Counted from the stretch's first letter, positions 7,994 through 16,574 are shown. The stretch is DNA of 64,000 nt from Myxococcus dinghuensis (GCF_024198235.1 NZ_JAKCFB010000009.1:1-64000); one strand, 5' to 3'. The notes: generated from the letters alone by a model not told the origin. Made by a program: numbers and translations.

Positions 7994-9250
7994 TCAAGCC
8001 AGCTTTCGCAGCGGAGCCTCGTTGCGGAGGATCGGCCGGCGTTCGGTGGCGAGCCGCTCGAGGAGGGCCGCGGCGCCGCTGCTGCCCGGGGCGCGGGCGA
8101 AGGCCTGCTGGAGCCGGCGGGCGTGGTGGCGCAGGGGCTCGCTGGTGCGCAGCTCCTCGACCTTCTGGCCGAAGCTCTCGACGGTGACGTCCTCGGGGCG
8201 CAGGTGGACGGCGACGCCCGCGGCGAGGCAGCGCAAGGTGAGGTCGGATTGCTCGCCGCCGCCTCCTCCGGGGATGAGGAACAGGGGCAGGCCGTGCGTG
8301 AGCGCGCCGAGCACGGCGGCGGTCGTGCTGCTGGAGATGATGCCCTGGGCATGGGGGAGGACCGCGGCCTGGGGCACGTGTCCGCGCACGAAGAAGTTGG
8401 CGGGCACGTCGGTCACGGGGCGATCCAACCGGCCGATGGAGACGGCCACGCGGACGGGCTTCTCCCCGAGCGCGCCGCGGAGCTGGTCCCAGAAGCCGGG
8501 CGCGTTGAAGACCCGGCCGGGCTGGGCGTAGAGGATGGGCTCCCCGGAGTCTCGCGCCTCCGCCAGCCATTGCTCGAGCGCGGGGTCCGGCTCGGTGAAG
8601 TCCCAGCCGCAGTTGCCCACCAGGTGCGTCACCTCCGGCAGCACGTCCAGCGGACCCTCCAGCTCCTCGACGCTCTGGAGCAGGTGCAGGTCCCCCAGCA
8701 GGGGCGAGCGCGACGAGGGCACCTGTCGTCGGGGGAGCCAGAACATCTCGCTGCAGATGTCGTGCGACTCCATGAGTCGCGCGTACCGGTCGGAGAGGAA
8801 CGCGTCGTAGGGGAGGGTGCCGGCGAGCCGGTGGACCGGGTAGGCGCGGAACTCCGGCGGCATGCGCTCCAGGAAGGCGTCGGTGGGGAGGATGCTGGCG
8901 GCCAGGCCGATGACGGCGGTGGGGAGGTGGTGCCGGGCGCCCGCGAGCACCGCGCCGAAGGCCATGGCCTGCCCCACGAGCACGTCGGCGGGGAATTGGG
9001 TGAGGGCGTATTCGATGTGCTTCACCTGCCGGGCCTGCTCCAGCGGGTTGGCGGTGAACTCGACGATGAAGCTGGGGCCGTCCTCCTCGCCCCGGGGGAT
9101 GCGTCGCAGGCCCGCGCGGTCGAGCAGCGGCGTCATGGTGGGGCCGGTGACGAAGGCGACCTCGTGACCGCGCTCGCGAAGCTGCTGGGCGATGGAGATG
9201 GCGGGGCCGAGGGAGCCGTAGTTCGTCAGGGACGTGAAGAGAAAGCGCAT
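7994..9250 (-). CDS. GT-B glycosyltransferase, MGT/erythromycin-type
   Basis: A 418-aa GT-B fold enzyme beginning MRFLFTSLTNYGSLGPAISIAQQL, the classic N-terminal Rossmann opening of NDP-sugar transferases acting on natural products. The C-terminal donor domain reads PHAQGIISSSTTAAVLGALTHG-type, then PLFLIPGGGGGEQ. The position is right for the sugar-nucleotide site, but the usual H-x-G-G-(x)-(G/S)-T motif is altered (HAQGIISSSTT), so donor choice may be unusual. It lies 174 nt upstream of lanA on the same strand, with a separate predicted promoter for lanA between them. A role in glycosylating the lanthipeptide (the core has one Trp) is a hypothesis; glycolipid or macrolide substrates are alternatives. 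Start chosen at the ATG before the conserved strand; the ribosome site is weak. Confidence 0.85.
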   Translation of the reverse strand: MRFLFTSLTNYGSLGPAISIAQQLRERGHEVAFVTGPTMTPLLDRAGLRRIPRGEEDGPSFIVEFTANPLEQARQVKHIEYALTQFPADVLVGQAMAFGAVLAGARHHLPTAVIGLAASILPTDAFLERMPPEFRAYPVHRLAGTLPYDAFLSDRYARLMESHDICSEMFWLPRRQVPSSRSPLLGDLHLLQSVEELEGPLDVLPEVTHLVGNCGWDFTEPDPALEQWLAEARDSGEPILYAQPGRVFNAPGFWDQLRGALGEKPVRVAVSIGRLDRPVTDVPANFFVRGHVPQAAVLPHAQGIISSSTTAAVLGALTHGLPLFLIPGGGGGEQSDLTLRCLAAGVAVHLRPEDVTVESFGQKVEELRTSEPLRHHARRLQQAFARAPGSSGAAALLERLATERRPILRNEAPLRKLA

Positions 9251-9434
9251 GGCCTGGCTTTCGCGACGACGAGGGGGAGCCCCGCGCCCCGGGTGCCTCG
9301 GGACGCAGGGCTGCGACTGTAACAGCTTTCTCACGGCGGGCCCGTCACCCTGTGCGTGAGACATGCCATGCTACGGCGCGGGGCCGGGGTGGCTCGCCGC
9401 TCGCGAGCGCAGGCCTCCGTCGGGGTGCGAGAGC

Positions 9435-10799
9435 ATGGTGATGTCCGCGGCAGAGAAGGACGCGCTCGTCCAGGCGCTGGGCGCTGGGGTGCGTCAGCCC
9501 CTCCTGGTCGACGCCCAGGCGCTGGAGCCCTACAGCCACGACTTCGGCGGCACGGCGCGGCGCCTCCCCGCGGTGGTGGTGAAGGCGCGCTGCGAGGAGG
9601 ACGTCGTCCACACCTTCCGCACCGCGCGAGCGCGGGGCGTGTCGGTCAGCGTCCGGGGCTCGGGCCACTCCCTGCGCGCGCAGTCGCTCAGCGACGGAGG
9701 CATCGTCCTGGAGAACGCGCCCGGTGACCCCGACATCGTCGTGGGCGAGGACGGGCGCGTGGAGGTGTCCACGCGCACCCGCTGGGGTGAACTGGAGTCC
9801 GCGCTCAACATGGTGGGGCGCACCGCCCCGGTCCTCACGGACCACATGGCCACGTCGTTGGGGGGGACGTTGTCCGTCGCGGGCTATGGGGCGCGCTCGC
9901 TGGTGTACGGCGCGCACCTGGACCAGGTGGAGCGGCTGCGGCTCATCCTCCCGGATGGCTCCGCGCGCTGGTGTTCGCAGGCGGAGGACGGGGAGCTGTT
10001 CCGCTACGCGCTCGGTGGCTTCGGCCAGGTGGGCTTCATCGAGCGCGTCGTCATGCGCACGCTGCCCTTCCAGCCGGTGGTGCGCGTGCAGCGCAACGGC
10101 TTCGAGTCGTTCGGCGCGCTGGTGGAGTCGCTGTCCTGGACGCAGGGCTGGGACGGGCCCTCGCCGGACCACTTCTTCGGACAGCAGAAGCGCGGCGAGG
10201 TGATGAGCGTCTTCGGCGCGAGCCACCCGGACGAGGCGTCGGCGTCCACCACGCGCATCCCCGGTCCGCTGGAGTCGCTCTCGCATCAGCGCACGCACAT
10301 GCTCGTGCGGCCCGGCTACTTCATCCAGGCGCGCACCCGCGCCGACGCGCCCATGGAGAAGCTGCCCCGCCAGTTCTGGAGCGACTACTGCTTCGACTAC
10401 GAGGGGCTGCGCGCCTTCGTGAAGGCCCTGGAGGAGGGACCGCGCGAGCGCTACTGGGACGACAACTGCCTGGTGCGCATCCTGGCGCTGAAGCGGGGCT
10501 CGGTGCGCTGGCCCTTCGACATCCGCTCCCTGTCGAGCCCCGCGTCCCGGCTCTATGGCATCGGCATCTACTACCGCATCGAGCCCGGGGAGGATGAGAA
10601 GGCCGAGCGGGCCCGGCAGGCCCACGCGGACTTCCTGGCCCGCTGCCTGGAGCTGGGCGGCCGGCCGTACCTCTACGGCTGCAACGCGATGACGCCGGAG
10701 CTGATGGAGCGCTTCTACGGGGACGCCTACGCGCGGCTGCGCGCGCTGCGCCGGGAGCTGGACCCGGACGGGCTGTTCAATCCGGGCGGGCTCCCCTGA
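9435..10799 (+). CDS. FAD-linked oxidase (cytokinin-dehydrogenase / BBE-like)
   Basis: About 454 aa. It has an N-terminal PCMH FAD-binding domain: LPAVVVKARCEEDVV, then RGSGHSLRAQSL, where the His of GHS corresponds to the covalent FAD attachment residue in cytokinin dehydrogenases. SLGGTLSVAGYGARSLVYGA follows the typical second FAD-contact block. A cytokinin-oxidase-like C-terminal domain ends DPDGLFNPGG. There is no Cys in the 6-S-cysteinyl position of bicovalent BBEs that I can recognise. It oxidises an unknown amine or alcohol. It is divergent from the glycosyltransferase (184 bp between) and convergent with the cupin gene, so it could belong to the lanthipeptide locus, but nothing in the sequence proves this. 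Start chosen at the ATG-GTG-ATG cluster. Confidence 0.85.
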   Translation: MVMSAAEKDALVQALGAGVRQPLLVDAQALEPYSHDFGGTARRLPAVVVKARCEEDVVHTFRTARARGVSVSVRGSGHSLRAQSLSDGGIVLENAPGDPDIVVGEDGRVEVSTRTRWGELESALNMVGRTAPVLTDHMATSLGGTLSVAGYGARSLVYGAHLDQVERLRLILPDGSARWCSQAEDGELFRYALGGFGQVGFIERVVMRTLPFQPVVRVQRNGFESFGALVESLSWTQGWDGPSPDHFFGQQKRGEVMSVFGASHPDEASASTTRIPGPLESLSHQRTHMLVRPGYFIQARTRADAPMEKLPRQFWSDYCFDYEGLRAFVKALEEGPRERYWDDNCLVRILALKRGSVRWPFDIRSLSSPASRLYGIGIYYRIEPGEDEKAERARQAHADFLARCLELGGRPYLYGCNAMTPELMERFYGDAYARLRALRRELDPDGLFNPGGLP

Positions 10800-10808
10800 G
10801 GTCGCGCG

Positions 10809-12086
10809 TCACGCGGCGGGTTCGGGGCGAAGCAGGCCCCGGGCCACGAGCACCTTGAGGACCTCGTGGGCCTGGTCCAGGCGCAGGCCCTCGGCCCAGG
10901 CCTCCACGTCGCCCACGCGGAAGCGCTCGCGCCCCGCGATGGCGCGCACCAGGGGCAGCACCTCGCCGGACAGGCCCACCTCCGTGTTGGCGCCGTAGAG
11001 GTACACGGAGGACGCCCCGTTGGGACCTCCAGGGCGGACCGCGTAGACGAGCGGGTAGGGCTCCGTGCGCGCCAGCACCGTGTCGGGCTGGAGGGTCACG
11101 GTGGGGGCCGGCTGTGACGGGGCGAAGAGGGCGCCGGTGGTGCTGGCGCGGCGCCACAGCCGCTCCAGCTCCGTGTCGTCCGAGGAGAGCTTGCCGAGCA
11201 GGTCGCGCAGCTCCGTCAGCCGCGACGCGATGAAGCCGCGCACCTCCGGGGGCATGGTGCCCGTCGTGTCCGGCGTGGTGAGGGAGGCCGGCACGAGGGC
11301 GCGCCAGTCGACGCGCGACTGGAGCAGCCGCTCCAGCTCCGGGCCGAGCACGCCGAAGAAGCCCACCGTCTCGCAGGCCATGTTCATGGCGAGGGAGGAC
11401 TCGTCGCCCGCCTTCGCGTTGTGCCAGCAACCCGGGGGCAGGTAGAGCAGGTCGCCGGGCTCCAGGAGGACCTCCTCGAACTGGCGCTCGTCCGGGGTGG
11501 CGACGTCCTTGATGGGCTTGTTGTCGCTCTGCCGCACGCGGCCGTCCTGCTCGACGATGGCGTTGCGCAGCGGGTAGGGGGTGGCGGGCAGGCGCGAGTA
11601 GCGCCACAGCTTGCGGCCGGCAATCTGGATGACCATCGCGTGCCGCGCGTCGTAGTGCGTGTCCAGGCCCTCGCCCGGCGGCGACAGGTAGCAGTTGAAG
11701 CGCACGGGCGTCGCCAGGTTGAGCTGCCGGCGGATGTGGGCCGCGAAGCGCGCCAGGCCCGCGTCGCCCGCGCCGATGTCGTTGACGCACACGGTGGTGC
11801 GGGAGGTGAGCGCCTCGCGCACCTGGTCGGGGGAGAGGGTGATGGCGGCGTATTCGTCGTGGCGGTTGCGCCAGAAGGCGTGGATGCCGAAGGAGGCGGG
11901 CGCGCGCTTGTCGAAGCCGGCGTGGAGCAGGGCCTGGTCGAAGCGCTGGCGGTCGAACAGCGCCTTGAACTTCTCCGGCGTCCCCCGGACGAAGAGCGCC
12001 TGCTTCTCCCAGTACTCGGAGAGGAACGCCTCCGGCGTGACAGGGTGCAGCAGTTCCGCGAGCTCACGGCCGTTTCCACCGGACAT
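10809..12086 (-). CDS. JmjC/cupin-type Fe(II) oxygenase (uL16 hydroxylase-like family)
   Basis: 425 aa. A cupin core resembles the RoxA/MINA53/NO66 ribosomal oxygenases. The iron-binding H-x-D is seen in DTHYDARHAMVIQIAGRK (near residue 150) and the distal His in LPPGCWHNAKAG (near 225). A helical and winged-helix-like C-terminus (LRLDQAHEVLKVLVARGLL) also fits that family. Known members hydroxylate His or Arg on ribosomal proteins. Because it is next to the lanthipeptide locus it could instead act on the peptide (one Asp in the core), which is speculation. The ATG at 12086 begins MSGGNGRELAELL; a longer in-frame extension is rejected since it would run over the OsmC gene. Confidence 0.82.
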   Translation of the reverse strand: MSGGNGRELAELLHPVTPEAFLSEYWEKQALFVRGTPEKFKALFDRQRFDQALLHAGFDKRAPASFGIHAFWRNRHDEYAAITLSPDQVREALTSRTTVCVNDIGAGDAGLARFAAHIRRQLNLATPVRFNCYLSPPGEGLDTHYDARHAMVIQIAGRKLWRYSRLPATPYPLRNAIVEQDGRVRQSDNKPIKDVATPDERQFEEVLLEPGDLLYLPPGCWHNAKAGDESSLAMNMACETVGFFGVLGPELERLLQSRVDWRALVPASLTTPDTTGTMPPEVRGFIASRLTELRDLLGKLSSDDTELERLWRRASTTGALFAPSQPAPTVTLQPDTVLARTEPYPLVYAVRPGGPNGASSVYLYGANTEVGLSGEVLPLVRAIAGRERFRVGDVEAWAEGLRLDQAHEVLKVLVARGLLRPEPAA

Positions 12087-12184
12087 CCGAAGACCCCTTG
12101 TGCGTGATGTGCGAGCGAGGGGGCTCACGGTAGTCCCGAGCCGTGGCACGCGTCGAGCCAGGGGCGCCACCGACCTCCGTGGAC

Positions 12185-12607
12185 TCAGGGCGTGGGAGGT
12201 GGGGCGAACGTCGTCTCGATGCGCAGCGCCCGGGAGAGGGTGAGCGTCACCGGCGTCTTCGCCGCGATTTCGAGCAGGCGCGCCTTCTGCTCCTCCGTCA
12301 CGGCGGGCCCCACCGACAACGTCCGCTCCACGCGCTCGACGTCCCCCTCCCGGAACAGCTTGAGCTTCACGGTGAAGGGGCTCAGGTCCCACTGCTTGCG
12401 CGCCGCGTACATCTTCAGGGTGATGGCCGTGCACGCGCCCAGCGAGCCCATGAGCAGTTGGTAGGGCGCGGGGCCCTGGTCCGCGCCACCGAGCGCCGCC
12501 GGCTCGTCCGCCATGAAGTGGTGCTTGCCGGTGCGAATCGACTGCGTGTAGCCGTCCTGGCTCTCGACGACGGCGGCCGCCAGCAACGTGGAGTCATGCG
12601 TGGTCAT
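12185..12607 (-). CDS. OsmC family protein
   Basis: 140 aa. It shows the OsmC/Ohr-fold signature: an N-terminal beta sheet with a GKHHFMADEP turn, then PAPYQLLMGSLGACTAITLKMYA, where the Cys of GACT is the conserved active-site Cys on the central helix. LEIAAKTPVTLTLSR ends with the usual 'P-V-x-x-x-L' but lacks the second catalytic Cys of peroxide-reducing OsmC/Ohr (CPVS replaced by TPVT). This suggests a YhfA-like, non-peroxidase member. The start is the ATG at 12607, beginning MTTHDSTLLAA. It is divergent from chrA with 80 bp between. Confidence 0.88.
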   Translation of the reverse strand: MTTHDSTLLAAAVVESQDGYTQSIRTGKHHFMADEPAALGGADQGPAPYQLLMGSLGACTAITLKMYAARKQWDLSPFTVKLKLFREGDVERVERTLSVGPAVTEEQKARLLEIAAKTPVTLTLSRALRIETTFAPPPTP

Positions 12608-12687
12608 GCAGCCATGAATCCAGGGCGCCTCCCGCATGGCAAGGTCCAAGCACCCGCCTCCCTCTTCCGAGGTAGTCTCCCCGCGCG

Positions 12688-13887
12688 ATGTCACTCCAGG
12701 AGTCCGGGACTTCCGAGCCCGTTGCACCACCGTCACCGAGGGGCCAGGCGCTCGGGGAGCTGGCGCTCCTGTTCCTGCGCCTGGGCACCACCGCCTTCGG
12801 AGGACCGGCCGCGCACGTCGCGCTGATGGAGGACGAGGTGGTGCGCCGCCGGCGCTGGCTCACGCACGAGGAGTTCGTGGACCTGCTCGGCGCGGCCAAC
12901 CTCATCCCCGGGCCCAACTCCACGGAGCTGGCCATCCACATCGGTCACCGGCGCGCGGGGTGGCCGGGGCTCCTCGTCGCGGGCACGTGCTTCATCCTGC
13001 CCGCCTTCCTCATCGTCCTCGGCATCGCCTGGGGCTACGCGCGCTTCGGTGCGCTGCCGGACGTGAGCGCGCTGCTCCATGGGGTGAAGGCCGTCATCAT
13101 CGCCGTCGTCCTCCAGGCGCTCTGGGGGCTGACGCGCACGGTGGTGCGCACGCGGCCGGCCGCCGTCGTGGGGCTCGCCGTGGTCGCCGCCGCCTTCCTC
13201 GGCGTGAACGAGCTGTGGCTGCTCCTCGCCTCCGGGCTCGCCGTCCTCGCGTGGCGCGCGGCGGGACGGGCGCGGACCGGCGTGGACGCGAGCGGGCGCT
13301 CGGTCGTGTCTCCCTGGCCGATGATGGTCGGCATGGGGGCCGGCGCGGTGGTGCCCTTCTCCCAGCAGGGGCTGTTCGTCTTCTTCCTGAAGGTGGGCTC
13401 CGTGCTCTACGGCAGCGGCTATGTGCTGCTGGCCTTCCTGCGCGCGGACCTCGTGGAGCGCTTCGGCTGGCTGACCGAAGCCCAGTTGCTGGACGCGGTG
13501 GCGGTGGGGCAGGTGACGCCGGGGCCGGTGTTCACCACGGCGACGTTCATCGGCTACGTGCTCGGTGGTCCCACGGGCGCGGTGGTCGCGACGGTGGGCA
13601 TCTTCCTGCCCGCCTTCTTCTTCGTCGCCGTGAGCGGGCCGCTCGTCCCGCGCCTGCGTCGCTCGTGGGCGGCCGGTGCGTTCCTGGATGGCGTCAACGT
13701 GGCGTCCCTGGCGCTGATGGCCGTGGTGACGTGGCAGTTGGGCCGCGCGGCGCTGGTGGACGTGTGGACGGTGGGACTCGCGGCCCTGTCGGCCGTCCTG
13801 CTCATCCGCTACCGCGTCAACTCCGCCTGGCTGGTGCTGGGGGGCGCGGCGGTGGGGTGGCTCCTGGAGGGGCGCTGGGCCGCGTGA
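12688..13887 (+). CDS. chrA: Chromate transporter (CHR family, two-domain)
   Basis: 399 aa with two homologous halves, each with about five to six membrane segments, as in long-chain CHR proteins. The first half carries FLRLGTTAFGGPAAHVALMEDEVV and LLGAANLIPGPNSTELAIHIG; the second repeats FLKVGSVLYGSGYVLLAFLRADLVE and VGQVTPGPVFTTATFIGYVL. The GGP, PGP and TPGP motifs are the CHR signature. Family members export chromate using the proton gradient; other anions are possible. The start ATG follows GAGG at wide spacing. It stands alone as a transcription unit, divergent from osmC. Confidence 0.93.
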   Translation: MSLQESGTSEPVAPPSPRGQALGELALLFLRLGTTAFGGPAAHVALMEDEVVRRRRWLTHEEFVDLLGAANLIPGPNSTELAIHIGHRRAGWPGLLVAGTCFILPAFLIVLGIAWGYARFGALPDVSALLHGVKAVIIAVVLQALWGLTRTVVRTRPAAVVGLAVVAAAFLGVNELWLLLASGLAVLAWRAAGRARTGVDASGRSVVSPWPMMVGMGAGAVVPFSQQGLFVFFLKVGSVLYGSGYVLLAFLRADLVERFGWLTEAQLLDAVAVGQVTPGPVFTTATFIGYVLGGPTGAVVATVGIFLPAFFFVAVSGPLVPRLRRSWAAGAFLDGVNVASLALMAVVTWQLGRAALVDVWTVGLAALSAVLLIRYRVNSAWLVLGGAAVGWLLEGRWAA

Positions 13888-13907
13888 GGCTGCTGCCGTG
13901 GCGTCTC

Positions 13908-14828
13908 CTATGGCGCCTGTGCGGCGGACTCGAAGTAGTGGCGCTCGGCGAGGTCTGCGAGCAGTCCGGGATGTGTCGGTCGCCAGTTCAGGAGGCCTCG
14001 TGTGAGCTCGCTGGACGTGGGGTTGTCGAGCTGGGCGAAGGTGGCGAGGAAGCCGAGGTGGTTGCTCGCGTCCTCGGCGGAGACGCTCCTCGAGGGGAGT
14101 CCGAGTCCACGACCGATGGCCTCGGCGATGTCGCGGAAGGGGACGCCGACCTCGGCGGTTCCGTGGAGGCGTGAGCCCGCGGGGGCCGCCTCCAGCGCCA
14201 GACGATAGAGCCTCGCGGCGTCGAGGGTGTGCACCGCCGGCCAGCGGTTGGTGCCCTCTCCGACGTAGGCGGCGAAGCCGTTCTTCCGTGCCATCGCGAT
14301 GAGTGAGGGCACGAAGCCTTGATGGTCGAGCGCGCTGTGGACGGTGGGCGCGAGGCGGATGACCGAGGAGCGGACGCCGCGCTTCCCGAGCGCAATCACG
14401 GTGTTCTCCGCGTCGATGCGCGCGCCGCTCGCGAGCACGTCGTTCTCGGTGCCGGCGCGGCCTCGCACGGCCTGGGCGAGCATGAGGGTGCCTCCGGTGC
14501 CCACGAATGGCTTGCCGGAGCCCTCGAGCGCGGCGGACATCGCCTCGATGGCGCGCAGGTCGGCTGCCGCGGCCCCCACGTAGTCGCCGGTGAAGGCGAC
14601 GTCGTGCTTGAACGCGAGGTGGATGACACCCTCCGCCGCGGCGGTGGCCTTCCGCAGGCTGTCGAGGTCGTCGAGGCTGCCTCGGTGCACGGCGGCGCCA
14701 GCGGACTTCAGCGTGGCGGCCGAGGCGTCGGACCGGGCGAGACCGACGACCTCGTGCCGGGCGGAGAGCAGCTCACGCACGACCGCGGAGCCGATGTGCC
14801 CGGAGGCACCCGTGACAAAGACGCGCAT
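13908..14828 (-). CDS. Atypical short-chain dehydrogenase / NAD(P)-dependent epimerase
   Basis: 306 aa. The N-terminus MRVFVTGASGHIGSAVVREL carries the GxxGxxG Rossmann motif of extended or atypical SDRs, followed by VVGLARSD and a GVIHLAF segment (the D/N-x-x-H-x-A strand). The catalytic YxxxK is not evident (the region reads GARIDAENTVIALGKRG), so it may bind NAD(P) without classical SDR chemistry, as in NmrA- or SDR5-type proteins. The remaining sequence (RWPAVHTLDAARLYRLALE) is typical of 'SDR family oxidoreductase' proteins that bacteria often carry next to regulators. Substrate unknown. Convergent with chrA, 20 bp apart. Confidence 0.85.
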   Translation of the reverse strand: MRVFVTGASGHIGSAVVRELLSARHEVVGLARSDASAATLKSAGAAVHRGSLDDLDSLRKATAAAEGVIHLAFKHDVAFTGDYVGAAAADLRAIEAMSAALEGSGKPFVGTGGTLMLAQAVRGRAGTENDVLASGARIDAENTVIALGKRGVRSSVIRLAPTVHSALDHQGFVPSLIAMARKNGFAAYVGEGTNRWPAVHTLDAARLYRLALEAAPAGSRLHGTAEVGVPFRDIAEAIGRGLGLPSRSVSAEDASNHLGFLATFAQLDNPTSSELTRGLLNWRPTHPGLLADLAERHYFESAAQAP

Positions 14829-15141
14829 GCGAACCTCCGACGTCGGAGCCGGACCTGGCTCCTACCATGCGGGTGACCGACCTCGGGACGAGGCATGCTC
14901 CGGGACGTCGGGAACCGGACGCGCGTGTCCTCGTTGGAACTCGGCGCGGACGCCTAAAACCTATTGGGTGCAACTTTGGTTCGTTTGCTGCGACTCTGCA
15001 GGTCGGGACGTCGCGGAGTGTGAGGCCTCTTCTGTCAACGAAGTACCGGTTCACCATGGTGAACTGGGGTCGCGGCTGACCATACATTGGTGCTGAGTGA
15101 CAGATACCTCTGCCTCTTTCCTGGACGACGAGCGAGTACTT
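14829..15141. other. 313-bp intergenic region with a 16-bp perfect palindrome
   Basis: No gene is supported here. The stretch is AT-richer than its surroundings. It holds GTTCACCATGGTGAAC (15049-15064), a perfect palindrome that extends to 22 nt (15046-15067) with one G-T mismatch. It could be an operator or a cruciform/hairpin near the end of the low-GC gene that follows. The upstream part probably holds the promoter of the SDR gene; I see no convincing hexamers. Confidence 0.45.
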
Positions 15142-15807
15142 TCAGTGAGATGGCGACCAGTAGAAGAATGGAACGGTGGAAAACGCCTGAGTGCCATCTT
15201 CAGAGATGAGAGTTGCCTCTCCGCTATTCCATCTGGCTCGGACATGGTCCGCGCCGCCGCAGCGACTCACGAACGCAAGAAAGCGGACCACCCCTAAAGC
15301 GCGCGTATCCGCATGGATGCCGAACGGGATCGGAACTCGTGTGTCTGCCTCAGGTACAAACGAACGTAGCCAGACTGCGCGACCAAAACCTCCAATCTCT
15401 CCAACGACGTCCTCGTCGACTGCTCGGTCCAACCAATCCCAGAGAAGTTGCGTAAGTTGCCCCAGCGTATAGACGTCCATGGGCAAGAATGTGCCTCCTT
15501 GTCTATCTTCTCCTTGTCGAACTGGGTGCTGCTTTGCAAGCATCCAGAGCTTCTTGATTTTGCCGTCCTGAATGGCGTCGGATTCGTGGCGCGCCCAATA
15601 AGCCGCATACGCAGCACGCTGGAGGTCGGCCAGTTCGTCAGATTCGAAATTGATCTCCCGTGCATCTGCGGCGAATCTCGGCTCTAAATAGGATGCTTGC
15701 CTCCCGTTCTTGTCGAACGTGACGTTGTTGCCTTCAGTCAGGCCGGGTTCGGCAAGTAGTAAGAGTTCATTGCTTCCCTTGAGACTGACGACATAGACAG
15801 AGTCCAT
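15142..15807 (-). CDS. Orphan hypothetical protein, low GC
   Basis: 221 aa from the ATG at 15807, chosen because AGGAG lies about 8 nt upstream. No family is recognised. It is a soluble, acidic-looking protein with no signal peptide. The N-terminal third reads MDSVYVVSLKGSNELLLL, the middle is helical (DELADLQRAAYAAYWARHE), and the C-terminus is aromatic (STVPFFYWSPSH). Base composition and codon use are visibly unlike neighbours: many A/T third positions, against almost none in adjacent genes. That, with AT-rich flanks of about 300 bp on both sides, suggests recent acquisition. It could be an immunity-type or phage-derived protein, but nothing shows this. Confidence 0.65.
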   Translation of the reverse strand: MDSVYVVSLKGSNELLLLAEPGLTEGNNVTFDKNGRQASYLEPRFAADAREINFESDELADLQRAAYAAYWARHESDAIQDGKIKKLWMLAKQHPVRQGEDRQGGTFLPMDVYTLGQLTQLLWDWLDRAVDEDVVGEIGGFGRAVWLRSFVPEADTRVPIPFGIHADTRALGVVRFLAFVSRCGGADHVRARWNSGEATLISEDGTQAFSTVPFFYWSPSH

Positions 15808-16091
15808 TGCCACGCTCTCCTGTTGGTAGCATGTTGAGCACGACTCCCCCGCTGGCATCCTGGCGATGATGGCCGTGCATTTGCGGAGCTGCAAGACTAT
15901 GCGTGATCACCAAGAGAGGCTTCGCCGTGTTCCACGTAGTGGACAACCATCGTGTCGGAGAACCTTGCGTGTCGTGAGGGGTACACCAGGGGGCGTGCGT
16001 CTCCTTGTTTACTGGATGCCTCTCCGTTGTCGGAGGGGCGCCGAAGCCGTGGTCTCGACTCGCTACCCGGGGCGCGTGGCGCCAGGGCGCT

Positions 16092-16574
16092 TCACGGAGG
16101 CGTGAGTCGCATCTGGCACGAGGCCAGCTCCTCGCCAGACAGGTCCCCGCGGAAATCGGTGCACTTCAGCAGCAACGTGCCGTTCGGCTCCTTCTGCGCC
16201 TCGCAGTGCCGGTTCACTTGCACCTCGGTCGCGTTGCCCGCGTCGGCCGGAACCGAGCCGCCATCCGCGCCCAGATAGAGGGTGCGGTTCGACTCGTGCA
16301 GGTTCCAGTTGCCGCCCAGCAGGTCCACGTCATCCGAGTTCGATTCACCGTACCGGGGCACGCCGATGGCGTCCGCGTCGTTCACCTCCACGTCGCAGGA
16401 GTCGGTGGCGGAGTGCGCCAGGAGCCCGCCCACCTTGCCGCAGGTGTTCTCCGTGACACTGAAGAGGATGTCCTGCCGGCTGTGCTCGCAGTCGCGCGAC
16501 GAGTCGGCGACGAGCAGCACCGCGGTGGAGGACAGCACGGCGAGAGTGGCGAGGCTCCTCGACAAGCGCTTCAT
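16092..16574 (-). CDS. Exported hypothetical protein
   Basis: 160 aa with a Sec signal peptide (MKRLSRSLATLAVLSSTAVLL, cleavage near residue 24). The mature part is acidic and Asn/Asp-rich and has six Cys (DSSRDCEHS, NTCGKVG, DSCDVEV, NRHCEAQ, LKCTDF, ASCQMRL), so three disulfides are likely in the periplasm or outside. No known domain is seen. The ATG overlaps the stop of the upstream membrane-protein gene by 4 nt, so it is the last gene of a three-gene operon. Function unknown. Confidence 0.8.
   Translation of the reverse strand: MKRLSRSLATLAVLSSTAVLLVADSSRDCEHSRQDILFSVTENTCGKVGGLLAHSATDSCDVEVNDADAIGVPRYGESNSDDVDLLGGNWNLHESNRTLYLGADGGSVPADAGNATEVQVNRHCEAQKEPNGTLLLKCTDFRGDLSGEELASCQMRLTPP

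Noticed and set aside
15866-16278. Plus-strand open frames in the AT-rich patch
   Set aside because: No ribosome sites, no conserved features, and overlap with the exported-protein gene on the other strand.
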